This document shows positions 1-5,952 of a DNA stretch of 15,782 nt, in pieces. Position numbers and translations under genes: made by a program. Source of the DNA: Candidatus Moraniibacteriota bacterium (lineage in GTDB: Bacteria; Patescibacteriota; Minisyncoccia; Moranbacterales; UBA1568). Under the pieces are notes generated by a model. The model was not told the DNA's origin and did no database searches. It was given only the letters and a program-made list of their open reading frames with translations. The stretch covers positions 1-15,782 of the forward strand of contig JAUYFO010000013.1 in assembly GCA_030690925.1 (NCBI GenBank), read 5' to 3'. Positions within the stretch are counted from its first letter, which is position 1, and every line of letters begins with the position of its first letter.

Positions 1-1
1 A

Positions 2-658
2 GCTATGCGTTTTGGTTGGGAGCAGTTCAAGGCCCATGCTCTCTTTTTGTGGGCGGTGCTAGGGAGTCTCATTCTTGCTGCCGTAGCCTTTGATTCTCTG
101 GGTAAGGCGACTGAAGACGTGGTGGCACTGTCGCTCATAATCAATCTGGCTTCGCTTTTCGTTACGGTGACCATGGAAATCGGTTTGTTGCGGCTCTCTC
201 TTGATTTGGCACAGAGCGGGGTGGAGGGGAAATTGAGCACGCTTTTTTCCAAGTACCACCTGTTCTTCCGTTACCTGGGGGCGACTATTCTGTATAGTCT
301 GATGGTCGTGGTCGGCCTTGTACTCTTCATCGTCCCGGGCATTTATTTCGCCGTAAAATACCAATTCTTTTCTTACCTGATTGTTGATAAGGATCTCGGT
401 CTTCTCGATGCTTTGAAGAAAAGCGGCGAGCTGACGGAGGGGGTGCGCTGGCATCTGTTCGTTTTTCTATTGGCTATCATCGGTATCAATATTCTCGGAG
501 TGTTGGCTTTAGGGATCGGTCTTTTGGTCACTCTCCCTCTGTCAGCCATGGCCTATGTCTATGCCTATCGTGAATTGTCTGTGCGTCTGGCACTCTCTAC
601 CACTGTTGTTTCTCCAACTCCCCAACCTTCGTCGGATGGTGGTGCTGTGGCAGCATAG
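2..658 (+). CDS. Multi-pass membrane protein, probably 5'-partial
   Basis: The first ATG in the window is at 5, but the frame is open to the left edge. The protein starts abruptly with a MRFGWEQFK segment that resembles the pre-TM helix of related proteins, so the true start probably lies upstream. From that Met, 217 residues contain about five hydrophobic segments (roughly 12-29, 40-57, 91-118, 150-172 and 173-187), a helix-breaking IVPGIYF motif in the third, and a polar Pro/Ser-rich tail. This layout resembles the DUF975 / glycerophosphodiesterase-membrane-domain type of integral protein common in Patescibacteria and Firmicutes, whose function is unknown. No catalytic motif is visible. It ends in TAG. 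The following gene starts 47 bp on, so the two could be cotranscribed. Membrane location is confident; family assignment is tentative. Confidence 0.75.
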   Translation, partial: AMRFGWEQFKAHALFLWAVLGSLILAAVAFDSLGKATEDVVALSLIINLASLFVTVTMEIGLLRLSLDLAQSGVEGKLSTLFSKYHLFFRYLGATILYSLMVVVGLVLFIVPGIYFAVKYQFFSYLIVDKDLGLLDALKKSGELTEGVRWHLFVFLLAIIGINILGVLALGIGLLVTLPLSAMAYVYAYRELSVRLALSTTVVSPTPQPSSDGGAVAA

Positions 659-705
659 GGTTCCATTCGGATTTTTCAAATTGGTCGTAGAATAAAAATA
701 AATCT

Positions 706-948
706 ATGAAAGAAAGTATGGAAGTGTTGCCAACAACAGAAATGGAAGTGGTTTTTTTCCATCTCAGACAGCTGAAGAGTCTCCGCCCAATAGAGATTCC
801 AGCAGAGGAGGGTAAACCAGCGGAAAAGATAGATACCCGGGCTTGGTATATACAACAGGCCAGGGAGGCACTGGCTAAGATGACCAATCCTGAAGCCAAG
901 AAAATGCTGGAGCAGAAAATCGCACAGTATGAAAATAGGCTAGACTGA
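706..948 (+). CDS. Small hypothetical soluble protein (80 aa)
   Basis: An 80-residue protein with no signal peptide or membrane segment. The second half (about residues 45-78) is predicted helical and rich in Ala, Lys and Glu (QQAREALAKM, then KKMLEQKIAQYENRLD), suggesting a short amphipathic helix or helical hairpin. I do not recognise the family. The start is the first ATG after the upstream stop and has no Shine-Dalgarno, only an A-rich leader (AATAAATCT), which is normal in this window. It ends in TGA, one of only two TGA stops here, and converges tail-to-tail on the LTD gene with a 14-bp gap and no obvious terminator between them. Compositional fit with the neighbours and an open frame support it as a real gene; no function can be given. 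Confidence 0.6.
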   Translation: MKESMEVLPTTEMEVVFFHLRQLKSLRPIEIPAEEGKPAEKIDTRAWYIQQAREALAKMTNPEAKKMLEQKIAQYENRLD

Positions 949-962
949 AAGGTTCCGTTTTT

Positions 963-2948
963 TTATTCTTTATTCTGTATCCGGTTGAGCGTGGCATTGA
1001 GATCGGAGAGGACGGCTTTGGTGAAGGTGATGGCGTAGTGCTCTCTCTCTGTGACTGCGGTAGATAGGTCAGGATCATCAAAAGTGAGGACGATACTTTC
1101 TGGCACAGTGACACTGGTGCCATAGTTGAGGAGCGGCAACAGGGAAAGTTTTTTCGGTTCTGTTGGAGTGTCTGGAATATCTTCTATTGGATCGTCCGGT
1201 GTAGACTCTGGAGCTAGGAGTACTGGCTCTGTATCAGCAGTTTCGCTTTCTGGTGCTGTTTGTAAGTCCTCATCCTGATTGTCCGGAGCTGTCTCTTGCC
1301 ATTCCCAGCGCTTGCCCTTTTCTTTTTTGTAGACGGCATCATCTTTGATTCCGCCCACCACGTTGTACTTGATTTTCTGGAGCGTCTTGCCGTCGGGTCC
1401 ACGCAGTTCGATTTTACCTTTTTCATTGGGCAGGGTGAAAAGCGAGAAGTCTCTGGTCAATTTGGCCTGCGATTTTCCGGCAATGGTGAAGTCTGAGCGG
1501 ACAGGATGGTTAATCAGTTTTTTCCAGCCGGTGGCAATACTGAATCCTTTCAGGTTAATCGGTTTTTTCTCGCGGTTTTCCACGATCAGATACTCACCTT
1601 CGGTGTCCTTGCCTTCGGGGTTGGGGACGAACGAGGTGATGCGGACTTCTTTTTCGGGAAATGATTCAATCTTGATGATAAAGGTTTCCACGACGTCGTC
1701 GCTACCATCACTGGTAGTCAGTATCACTTGGTAGGTGCCATTGTCTTCGTACTTATGAGAAGTTTCCTTTTTATAGCTTTTGTGGCCGTCGCCGAAGTCC
1801 CAGGTGTATTTGAGACTATCACCGTCAGCATCCTGGCCACGAGCGCTCATCGCTATTGCTACTCCACGGTAACCTTTTGTGGGAACTTTTTTCTTGGTCT
1901 CTGGGAGGGAGTTCAAGATGTTGGCTGTTCCAGGAGTAGGAGTACCACCGCGCCAGCCGCTTATACTGTAGTTGAGCGAGATGTTTTCTTTGGTTTTTTG
2001 ATAGGTCATGGAGTCAATCAGAGAGTTGGCCGTATCATAGAGCGACAACGTTTCATTGGAATTGTTGAGAGCGAGTTTGGAGATACTGCGCAAGAGGACG
2101 AAATAGCCTTGACCTGGAATCGTCGTGCCTGGGGAAAAAGTATAGTCGCCGGTTTTGGAAGCATCATAGATTATGAAGCCGCTGATATCGGCAGGGGCGG
2201 TATCTTCATTATAGAGCTCGATAAATTCCCCGGCATTTTCATCACCGAGAGGATTAGCAAAAATTTCATTGAGGTGGACATTTTTAACAGGAGTGGTTGG
2301 CGCAGGTACCGGAGTAGGCAGAGGCATCGGTTCTGGTGTCGGAGAGTAGGTTTCACCACGGCTATTGGTAGGAGATGGTGTCTCAGAGAGAGATACAATG
2401 AGGGTGTCGATGTTACGGATGAGACTTTTGTTTCCGGAAGGGTTACCTGAATAGAGTGTACTTGGTGAAAAGGGGCTCTTGTGTCCCGACCCCCATGTGA
2501 TGGAATCAATGAGAACATCAGTATCATCATAGAGTCCAAGGCTGTTGTCATCGCTCAGGTTGGGAGATGTTTTGTTTTTGCTTTGAACATCAAAGAGATT
2601 GGTAAAGTCAGCGACACCATCCTTATTTGTCCACAGGAAATATTTGCCAGCGGGGAGTGTTAGATTGCCTTCAAATGTATGAAAAAGTGTACCGCGAGGA
2701 GAAGTATTATCGCCTTGAGTCTTTCTCCGTAGTTCCCAGTGGGTGAGTATTTGATCACTCTTTCCTGCATTGTAGAGTTCGACAAATTCATCGTTGGTGT
2801 GGCCGCTGCCACCAGTAATTTGAATTTCGCTCAAAATTATACTACTAGTAGTGGCGTGGATGTGTGCAGAGGTGGTGAAAAGAGCGATACCGAAAAAAAG
2901 TATAAGTATCAGGGGATGGACGTATCTGAAAATGCCAGATGTATTCAT
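963..2948 (-). CDS. Secreted lamin-tail-domain (LTD) / PKD-domain protein
   Basis: A 661-aa exported protein. Residues 1-32 form a Sec signal peptide (hydrophobic PLILILFFGIALF core, likely cleavage after AHA). LTD-like beta modules lie at about 35-155 (ILSEIQITG...DEFVELYN) and 224-345 (HLNEIFANP...GEFIELYNED), with a more divergent one at about 434-535 (ITSFVPNPEG...GEYLIVENR). A PKD domain at about 362-428 carries the diagnostic WDFGDGH (383-389) and ends in a DGSDDVVETFIIKIE strand. Pro/Thr-rich linkers (200-220) and an acidic Pro/Glu tail follow. LTD modules are immunoglobulin-like folds found on secreted nucleases and surface proteins; none of the accompanying enzyme domains is visible, so an adhesive or structural envelope role is inferred. 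No C-terminal TM, LPXTG or other anchor is seen, so it may be released. The start codon is preceded by an anti-Shine-Dalgarno sequence rather than an SD. It is divergent from the two-TM gene and shares its promoter palindrome. Confidence 0.9.
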   Translation of the reverse strand: MNTSGIFRYVHPLILILFFGIALFTTSAHIHATTSSIILSEIQITGGSGHTNDEFVELYNAGKSDQILTHWELRRKTQGDNTSPRGTLFHTFEGNLTLPAGKYFLWTNKDGVADFTNLFDVQSKNKTSPNLSDDNSLGLYDDTDVLIDSITWGSGHKSPFSPSTLYSGNPSGNKSLIRNIDTLIVSLSETPSPTNSRGETYSPTPEPMPLPTPVPAPTTPVKNVHLNEIFANPLGDENAGEFIELYNEDTAPADISGFIIYDASKTGDYTFSPGTTIPGQGYFVLLRSISKLALNNSNETLSLYDTANSLIDSMTYQKTKENISLNYSISGWRGGTPTPGTANILNSLPETKKKVPTKGYRGVAIAMSARGQDADGDSLKYTWDFGDGHKSYKKETSHKYEDNGTYQVILTTSDGSDDVVETFIIKIESFPEKEVRITSFVPNPEGKDTEGEYLIVENREKKPINLKGFSIATGWKKLINHPVRSDFTIAGKSQAKLTRDFSLFTLPNEKGKIELRGPDGKTLQKIKYNVVGGIKDDAVYKKEKGKRWEWQETAPDNQDEDLQTAPESETADTEPVLLAPESTPDDPIEDIPDTPTEPKKLSLLPLLNYGTSVTVPESIVLTFDDPDLSTAVTEREHYAITFTKAVLSDLNATLNRIQNKE

Positions 2949-2968
2949 ATCGCAAGGAGGTAGAAATC

Positions 2969-2997
2969 TTGGTTTCTGGGCTCTGATATGCTAGTAT
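2969..2997 (+). promoter_or_regulatory. Promoter for the two-TM membrane protein
   Basis: TTGGTT (2969-2974), 17-bp spacer, TAGTAT (2992-2997) with an extended -10 TG at 2989-2990. The predicted start near 3004 gives a ~17-nt leader before the ATG at 3021. It lies partly inside the palindrome at 2986-3007. Confidence 0.55.
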
Positions 2998-3007
2998 AGT
3001 AGCATAT
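2986..3007. repeat. Perfect inverted repeat over divergent promoters (candidate operator)
   Basis: ATATGCTA-N6-TAGCATAT, a perfect 8+8 palindrome with a 6-bp centre. It contains the plus-strand -10 (TAGTAT, 2992-2997) and the minus-strand -10 (TATACT, 2998-2993). Position and symmetry fit a dimeric repressor operator able to block both divergent genes, though a cruciform or coincidence in AT-rich DNA is possible. Confidence 0.55.
2993..2998 (-). promoter_or_regulatory. Putative -10 element for the LTD gene
   Basis: On the minus strand this hexamer reads TATACT, matching the -10 elements seen before other genes here. It predicts a transcript start near 2986 and a 37-38 nt leader before the ATG at 2948. 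No convincing -35 is seen at 17 bp (TATCTT). It overlaps the -10 of the divergent plus-strand promoter and lies in the centre of a perfect inverted repeat. Confidence 0.45.
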
Positions 3008-3020
3008 TGATGCTAAAGAT

Positions 3021-3335
3021 ATGAGTACGAAAAAGAGTGGAGCGGCGATGCGTTTGATAACAATGCTTTTGGAAGGAGTGTTTGGCAGTGTCGAATCTAT
3101 CATCGAAGGAGTGATAGCCAGCGCCAAAAAAACAACCTCCGATATCATTCGCAAGGTGGCACGGAGTGTTTTCGCTCTGTTTCTGGCGTTACTCGGCATC
3201 ATTTTTCTCCTGGTAGGTGGAGCACGTCTCTTGAGTATGGCATTACAGCGGCCAGGCCTCGGGGAAGTGGTTGTCGGAATGGTTATTTTTGTGGTAGCTT
3301 TGGTATTGTATGCGTCGACGCGGGAAGATAATTAA
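3021..3335 (+). CDS. Small two-TM membrane protein
   Basis: A 104-aa protein. Residues 10-45 form an amphipathic helical segment (LITMLLEGVFGSVESIIEGVI), followed by the Lys/Arg cluster KKTTSDIIRKVAR and two transmembrane helices at about 49-70 and 82-98, with a short charged C-terminus (STREDN). The arrangement resembles small holin-like or phage-holin-superfamily-III-like membrane proteins, but no specific family can be claimed. The start is supported by a matching promoter about 17 nt upstream of the ATG; there is no Shine-Dalgarno (GCTAAAGAT before the ATG). It is 36 bp upstream of another small membrane-anchored helical protein and may be cotranscribed with it, as the only clear terminator follows that second gene. 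Confidence 0.75.
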   Translation: MSTKKSGAAMRLITMLLEGVFGSVESIIEGVIASAKKTTSDIIRKVARSVFALFLALLGIIFLLVGGARLLSMALQRPGLGEVVVGMVIFVVALVLYASTREDN

Positions 3336-3371
3336 TTTACCGTTTGTAATGACGGTCAATAATATAACAGT

Positions 3372-3653
3372 ATGACTATGCTGACGAAAAAGGGGAAAGA
3401 GGCCGTGAAGAATGGAAAGGTGGTCGTGAAAGAAGTGAGGAAGGTAGTAAGGATGGAGATGGACAAGGTCCAGATGATGGCTGAAAAAGAACTTGCCAAG
3501 GCGAAGAAGGCGCTTGAAGGAGCCTACGCCAAGGTGGAGAGCTATGCCAAGAAGAATCCAGAGAAAGCCGCTCTTATTACCGCTGCTGTTGGGGCCGCTT
3601 TGGGAGCTGCTTTGACGAAGTTCTTGACCTCCAAACCAAAGGGGAAGAAATAG
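3372..3653 (+). CDS. YqjD/ElaB (DUF883)-like membrane-anchored helical protein
   Basis: A 93-aa protein with a long Lys/Glu-rich amphipathic helix (about residues 5-58, many KEVRK/AEKELAKAKKAL patterns). A KKNPEKAAL turn leads into one Ala/Gly-rich hydrophobic segment at about 66-85 (AALITAAVGAALGAALTKFL) and a basic tail (TSKPKGKK). This is the architecture of the ElaB/YqjD/DUF883 and YtxH-type small proteins, which in E. coli sit in the inner membrane and bind ribosomes in stationary phase. The resemblance is by layout and the xNPxxA-to-Gly/Ala-rich TM transition, so function by homology is only a suggestion. An alternative start is the second ATG at 3378. A strong terminator follows the stop codon. 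Confidence 0.75.
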   Translation: MTMLTKKGKEAVKNGKVVVKEVRKVVRMEMDKVQMMAEKELAKAKKALEGAYAKVESYAKKNPEKAALITAAVGAALGAALTKFLTSKPKGKK

Positions 3654-3676
3654 AGCATTTGTTTATCAAAGATACC

Positions 3677-3707
3677 AAGCCCCGAAAGTTTCGGGGCTTT
3701 TCTTTTG
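3677..3707 (+). terminator. Rho-independent terminator
   Basis: AAGCCCCGAAA (3677-3687) pairs with TTTCGGGGCTT (3689-3699), followed by a TTTTCTTTT run. It ends the transcript of the DUF883-like gene. The last T residues overlap the -35 of the amidase promoter. Confidence 0.85.
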
Positions 3708-3732
3708 GTACCGGCCCTGCATTTGCTATACT
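3705..3732 (+). promoter_or_regulatory. Promoter for the amidase gene
   Basis: TTGGTA (3705-3710), 16-bp spacer, TATACT (3727-3732) with extended -10 TG at 3724-3725. The predicted start is near 3739, leaving only about 5-6 nt before the ATG at 3745, so the message would be nearly leaderless. The -35 begins in the T-tract of the upstream terminator. Confidence 0.65.
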
Positions 3733-3744
3733 ACCGATAAGCTT

Positions 3745-4476
3745 ATGGGACTACTCGGACTTTTGGCAACCATGGTATTGATGGCACTCGGAGCAGGGTA
3801 CTACTTTTTTGCTATGCCCAGGACATCCATGACGATCAGTAACACTGCTTCGGTGCCAGTGGTAGAGGGGGTGTCGCTCTATAACAACCTGAAAGATCAG
3901 GCCAATACTATCAAGACTACGGCGGAGGAACAGGCCAGGGAGACGATGATCGAGGGGGGAGCACTCGAGGAAGCGGTATCAGTTCCCGCTCCAGTGGCAA
4001 AAACAGAGACCACGCTTCCAATAACGGATCGTCTGATGGCGACAGGATTTTCTGTGCCGACCAAAGCCCGGACGATTGATACCATCGTGCTCCATTCTTC
4101 GTACAATCCTGAGGGTGATGCCTACTCGGTTGCAGCTATCGTGAAGATTTATGAAAGCTACGGGGTGAGTGCCCATTATCTGATTGATCGTAGTGGCACA
4201 ATTTACCGTCTGGTGGCTGATCAGAATATTGCCTATCACGCCGGAGCCAGCAAGATGCCGGACGGCCGTAAAGATGTCAATGACTTTTCTATCGGGATTG
4301 AAATAATGAATACAGAGGATGGTCAGTTTACGAAAGCAGAGTACGAGGCAGTCAACAGCCTAGTTACCAATCTGAAAAAGCAGTATCCGATTAAGAGTGT
4401 CGTCGGCCATGGTGATATCGCCCCTGGCCGCAAAACCGATCCCTGGAATTTCGATTGGAAGAAGTTGAAGGAGTAG
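3745..4476 (+). CDS. Membrane-anchored N-acetylmuramoyl-L-alanine amidase (Amidase_2/PGRP fold)
   Basis: A 243-aa predicted zinc hydrolase that would cut the MurNAc-L-Ala bond of peptidoglycan. Residues 1-24 are a signal anchor (LLGLLATMVLMALGAGYYFF) and about 30-100 a flexible linker with an acidic helix. The Amidase_2 domain covers about 108-243. Visible motifs are IVLHSS with H117 (first zinc ligand), AYHAG with H165, and VGHGDIAPGRKTDP with H222 and D232 (second and third ligands) and K230 near the active site. These match the AmpD/T7-lysozyme/PGRP set, so it is probably active. Anchoring suggests cell-wall remodelling outside the membrane rather than cytoplasmic recycling. It has its own promoter and almost no 5' leader. 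A short copy of its 3' end recurs about 1 kb downstream, on the far side of a toxin-antitoxin-like pair. Confidence 0.9.
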   Translation: MGLLGLLATMVLMALGAGYYFFAMPRTSMTISNTASVPVVEGVSLYNNLKDQANTIKTTAEEQARETMIEGGALEEAVSVPAPVAKTETTLPITDRLMATGFSVPTKARTIDTIVLHSSYNPEGDAYSVAAIVKIYESYGVSAHYLIDRSGTIYRLVADQNIAYHAGASKMPDGRKDVNDFSIGIEIMNTEDGQFTKAEYEAVNSLVTNLKKQYPIKSVVGHGDIAPGRKTDPWNFDWKKLKE

Positions 4477-4498
4477 GCTGTTTCTGGGAGCAGCAACC

Positions 4499-4527
4499 TT
4501 GCCAAAGGAGTGATTTTGTGCTAGAAT
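4499..4527 (+). promoter_or_regulatory. Promoter for the AbiE-like pair
   Basis: TTGCCA (4499-4504), exactly 17-bp spacer, TAGAAT (4522-4527) with extended -10 TG at 4519-4520. The predicted start near 4534 leaves a ~26-nt leader before the ATG at 4560. The pair therefore carries its own promoter, as a mobile module would. Confidence 0.65.
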
Positions 4528-4559
4528 AAGGGAAGCAATCGACATACGTATAGAGAAAT

Positions 4560-4835
4560 ATGAGTGACAATACTCATCTCAACGACTTCATCAAGCAGAG
4601 GAAGTATTTATTGTGGTACGTCAGCGACTATGATGTTTTGAGTGCGGAAACCATTGTCGAAGCCACTCTCAATTATGGCGATTGGGATGATGTTCAGGCG
4701 TTGATAGGAATATTGGGCATCAAGGCAGTGGCAGAGATTTTTCGTACTCGATCACAACCATCCAAAGTAGGTAGACAGAATTATTTTCCAGAAGTGAAAA
4801 ACTATTTCGGACTCTATTTCGACAAGTATGCATAA
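4560..4835 (+). CDS. Small partner (candidate antitoxin) of AbiEii-type nucleotidyltransferase, DUF6922-like
   Basis: A 91-aa soluble protein with the motif order KYLLWYVSDYDVLSAETIVE, then LNYGDWDDVQALIGILGI, then R-NYFPEVKNYFGLYFDKY. This W-D-based N-terminal strand and the aromatic C-terminal helix are, as far as I recall, characteristic of the DUF6922-type proteins that sit directly upstream of AbiEii-like nucleotidyltransferases. The stop overlaps the next gene's start by 8 bp (ATGCATAA), implying translational coupling, and a matched promoter lies immediately upstream. By context it would be the antitoxin or regulator of the pair. No classical DNA-binding helix-turn-helix is evident. 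Function is inferred from gene order, not from a catalytic motif. Confidence 0.8.
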   Translation: MSDNTHLNDFIKQRKYLLWYVSDYDVLSAETIVEATLNYGDWDDVQALIGILGIKAVAEIFRTRSQPSKVGRQNYFPEVKNYFGLYFDKYA

Positions 4836-5439
4836 AGAAATTCTTTCTCAAGAGCAGGTGTCGTTGTTTCCGCTTTTGGAACGGTTTGGGAAAGAGTTTG
4901 GGTTGGTCGGCGGGACAGCCGTAGCACTCCATCTCGGGCATCGCCGTTCCATTGATTTCGATTTGTTTTCGAAAGAGGAGTTCGCCAATATCTCACTGGA
5001 AAGAAATATCAGGAAAGTGCTCAGCATCGAGAGGATGTTAGTCAACCGCGCCGGGGAATTGACCTTTATGACAAGCGGAGTGAAGGTGACTTTTTTTTGC
5101 TATCCCTTTCGTATTGAGTATGCGGATTCTTTCGAGCGACGCATTCCGGTGCCAGATTTGTTGACGCTCGCTGCGATGAAGGCGTTTGCCATTGGTAAAC
5201 GAGCCAAGTGGAAGGACTACGTCGACCTGTATTTTATCCTGAAAGACCGCCATTCTTTTCAGGAAGTTTCGGCGGCGGCCAAGGAAATATTTGGATCAGT
5301 GTTCAATGAAAAAATTTTTCGTACCCAACTGGCGTATTTCGACGATATCAATTACGACGAGGCCGTGGAGTTTATGCCAGGGTATGAAACAGACGATGAT
5401 ACTATCAAGGAAACCCTGATACGTTTCAGTCTGAGCTGA
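4828..5439 (+). CDS. AbiEii/AbiGii-family nucleotidyltransferase toxin
   Basis: A 203-aa protein of the nucleotidyltransferase fold. The signature is VGGTAVALHLGHRRSIDFDLF at residues 27-47: the GG loop (28-29), H38-R-R-S, and the two metal-binding aspartates D43 and D45. The later family motif is A-M-K118...KRAKWKDYVDLYFIL with K118, D130 and D133. In characterised AbiE systems the toxin transfers nucleotides, inhibiting growth and giving phage defence, with the upstream protein counteracting it. The set of catalytic residues seen here is complete, so it is probably functional. It overlaps the small upstream gene by 8 bp and lacks an SD, so translation probably depends on coupling. It is shorter than lactococcal AbiEii (about 300 aa) but within the range of stand-alone family members. 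It ends in TGA; a relic amidase fragment follows in the same frame. Confidence 0.88.
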   Translation: MHKEILSQEQVSLFPLLERFGKEFGLVGGTAVALHLGHRRSIDFDLFSKEEFANISLERNIRKVLSIERMLVNRAGELTFMTSGVKVTFFCYPFRIEYADSFERRIPVPDLLTLAAMKAFAIGKRAKWKDYVDLYFILKDRHSFQEVSAAAKEIFGSVFNEKIFRTQLAYFDDINYDEAVEFMPGYETDDDTIKETLIRFSLS

Positions 5440-5470
5440 TTACAGGCTTCAGTGCCTTCTTTTACTTCTG

Positions 5471-5530
5471 CCCCTCCTGGCCGCAAAACTGACCCTTGGA
5501 ACTTTGACTGGAAGAGGTTGAAATCAGAAG
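5471..5530 (+). pseudogene. Relic of a second amidase 3' end
   Basis: Translated in the frame of the codon at 5476 this reads PPGRKTDPWNFDWKRLK, almost identical to residues 227-242 of the intact amidase (APGRKTDPWNFDWKKLK; 4423-4470). Nearly all base differences are third-position synonymous changes (GAT/GAC, AAT/AAC, TTC/TTT, GAT/GAC), so the copy diverged while still under coding selection. The zinc and catalytic motifs upstream (H117, H165 and H222 equivalents) are absent and no start codon is associated. There is an extra CCT codon at the junction. It is best read as the remains of a duplicated or foreign amidase gene destroyed when the region was rearranged. Confidence 0.75.
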
Positions 5531-5540
5531 GTGTAACTGC

Positions 5541-5568
5541 TTGCTCTCCTACAATCCCGTGGTACAGT
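5541..5568 (+). promoter_or_regulatory. Possible promoter for the TsaB-like gene
   Basis: TTGCTC (5541-5546), 16-bp spacer, TACAGT (5563-5568). The predicted start near 5575 gives a ~26-nt leader to the ATG at 5601. The -10 lies inside the terminator hairpin, so this is weaker evidence than for other promoters here. Confidence 0.35.
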
Positions 5569-5589
5569 ATGACTGACACGGGTTTTTTT
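5556..5589 (+). terminator. Rho-independent terminator
   Basis: CCCGTG (5556-5561) pairs with CACGGG (5577-5582), with an inner CAGT/ACTG stem (5565-5568/5572-5575), followed directly by seven T residues. It ends the AbiE-like transcript and probably once served the vanished amidase copy. Confidence 0.75.
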
Positions 5590-5600
5590 ATTTCATACTT

Positions 5601-5888
5601 ATGAGCTACCTATTCAAACTTCAGTTACAAAAAGAATCATCGAGATTGTCTTTGCTACAGGATGATCAAGTTATTGATGATCAAAGCTGGCCTGAGGCGC
5701 GGGATATGGGGCAGCGGCTGTTTGCGGCTTTGGCGGCACTGCTCAAAAAGCATGATCTGAAGCCGGAGGATGTGGGAGAATTCCAGATAGAGAGTGAGCT
5801 GCCTGATACCTACACTTCTTCGCGGATTGCGGAAACGGTGAAAAAGGTGTATGCTTTTGGTGTAGCCCTGAAGCAGAAAGAAAGATAA
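5601..5888 (+). CDS. 95-aa protein resembling the N-terminal half of TsaB
   Basis: A soluble protein whose order of elements follows the N-terminal ASKHA lobe of TsaB (YeaZ), the partner of TsaD in tRNA t6A synthesis. A first beta hairpin (LFKLQLQKESSRLSLLQDDQVIDDQSW) is followed by a long helix (ARDMGQRLFAALAALLKKHDLKPEDV), a strand (GEFQIES), and a segment LPDTYTSSRIAETVKKVYAFGVAL that aligns with the TsaB motif GPGSFTGLRIGxxxAKGLAxG. The glycine-rich loop has been replaced (LPDTYTSS) and the whole C-terminal half is missing: TsaB is typically about 210-230 aa, this is 95. The frame is intact with compact boundaries, so it is likely a real gene, either a degenerate TsaB or a repurposed domain. 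The assignment is by eye. No Shine-Dalgarno; its ATG is 12 nt after a terminator T-tract. Confidence 0.6.
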   Translation: MSYLFKLQLQKESSRLSLLQDDQVIDDQSWPEARDMGQRLFAALAALLKKHDLKPEDVGEFQIESELPDTYTSSRIAETVKKVYAFGVALKQKER

Positions 5889-5952
5889 GTAACTGCCGGT
5901 AATTCCACCAATGATGCTGGTTTGGCACTCTGGGAAGGAATGAATTTTTAAA

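Noticed and set aside
1728..2450. Open frame of about 240 codons opposite the LTD gene
   Set aside because: Low-complexity Arg/Phe/Val-rich translation with no domain, while the minus strand encodes clear LTD and PKD motifs.
2954..2961. AAGGAGGT on the plus strand as an SD for a plus-strand gene
   Set aside because: Downstream only a TTG start with five codons is available, and the real gene's ATG is 60 bp away and preceded by its own promoter.
3339..3356. ACCGT-N8-ACGGT inverted repeat between the two small membrane-protein genes
   Set aside because: Only five base pairs with no T-run or matching promoter spacing; too weak to call a terminator or operator.
5437..5439. TGA recoded as an amino acid (as in Gracilibacteria/Absconditabacteria)
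   Set aside because: RpoB, RpoC, FtsK and the amidase contain no in-frame TGA, glycine is encoded by GGN throughout, and read-through at 948 or 5439 would give implausible tails.
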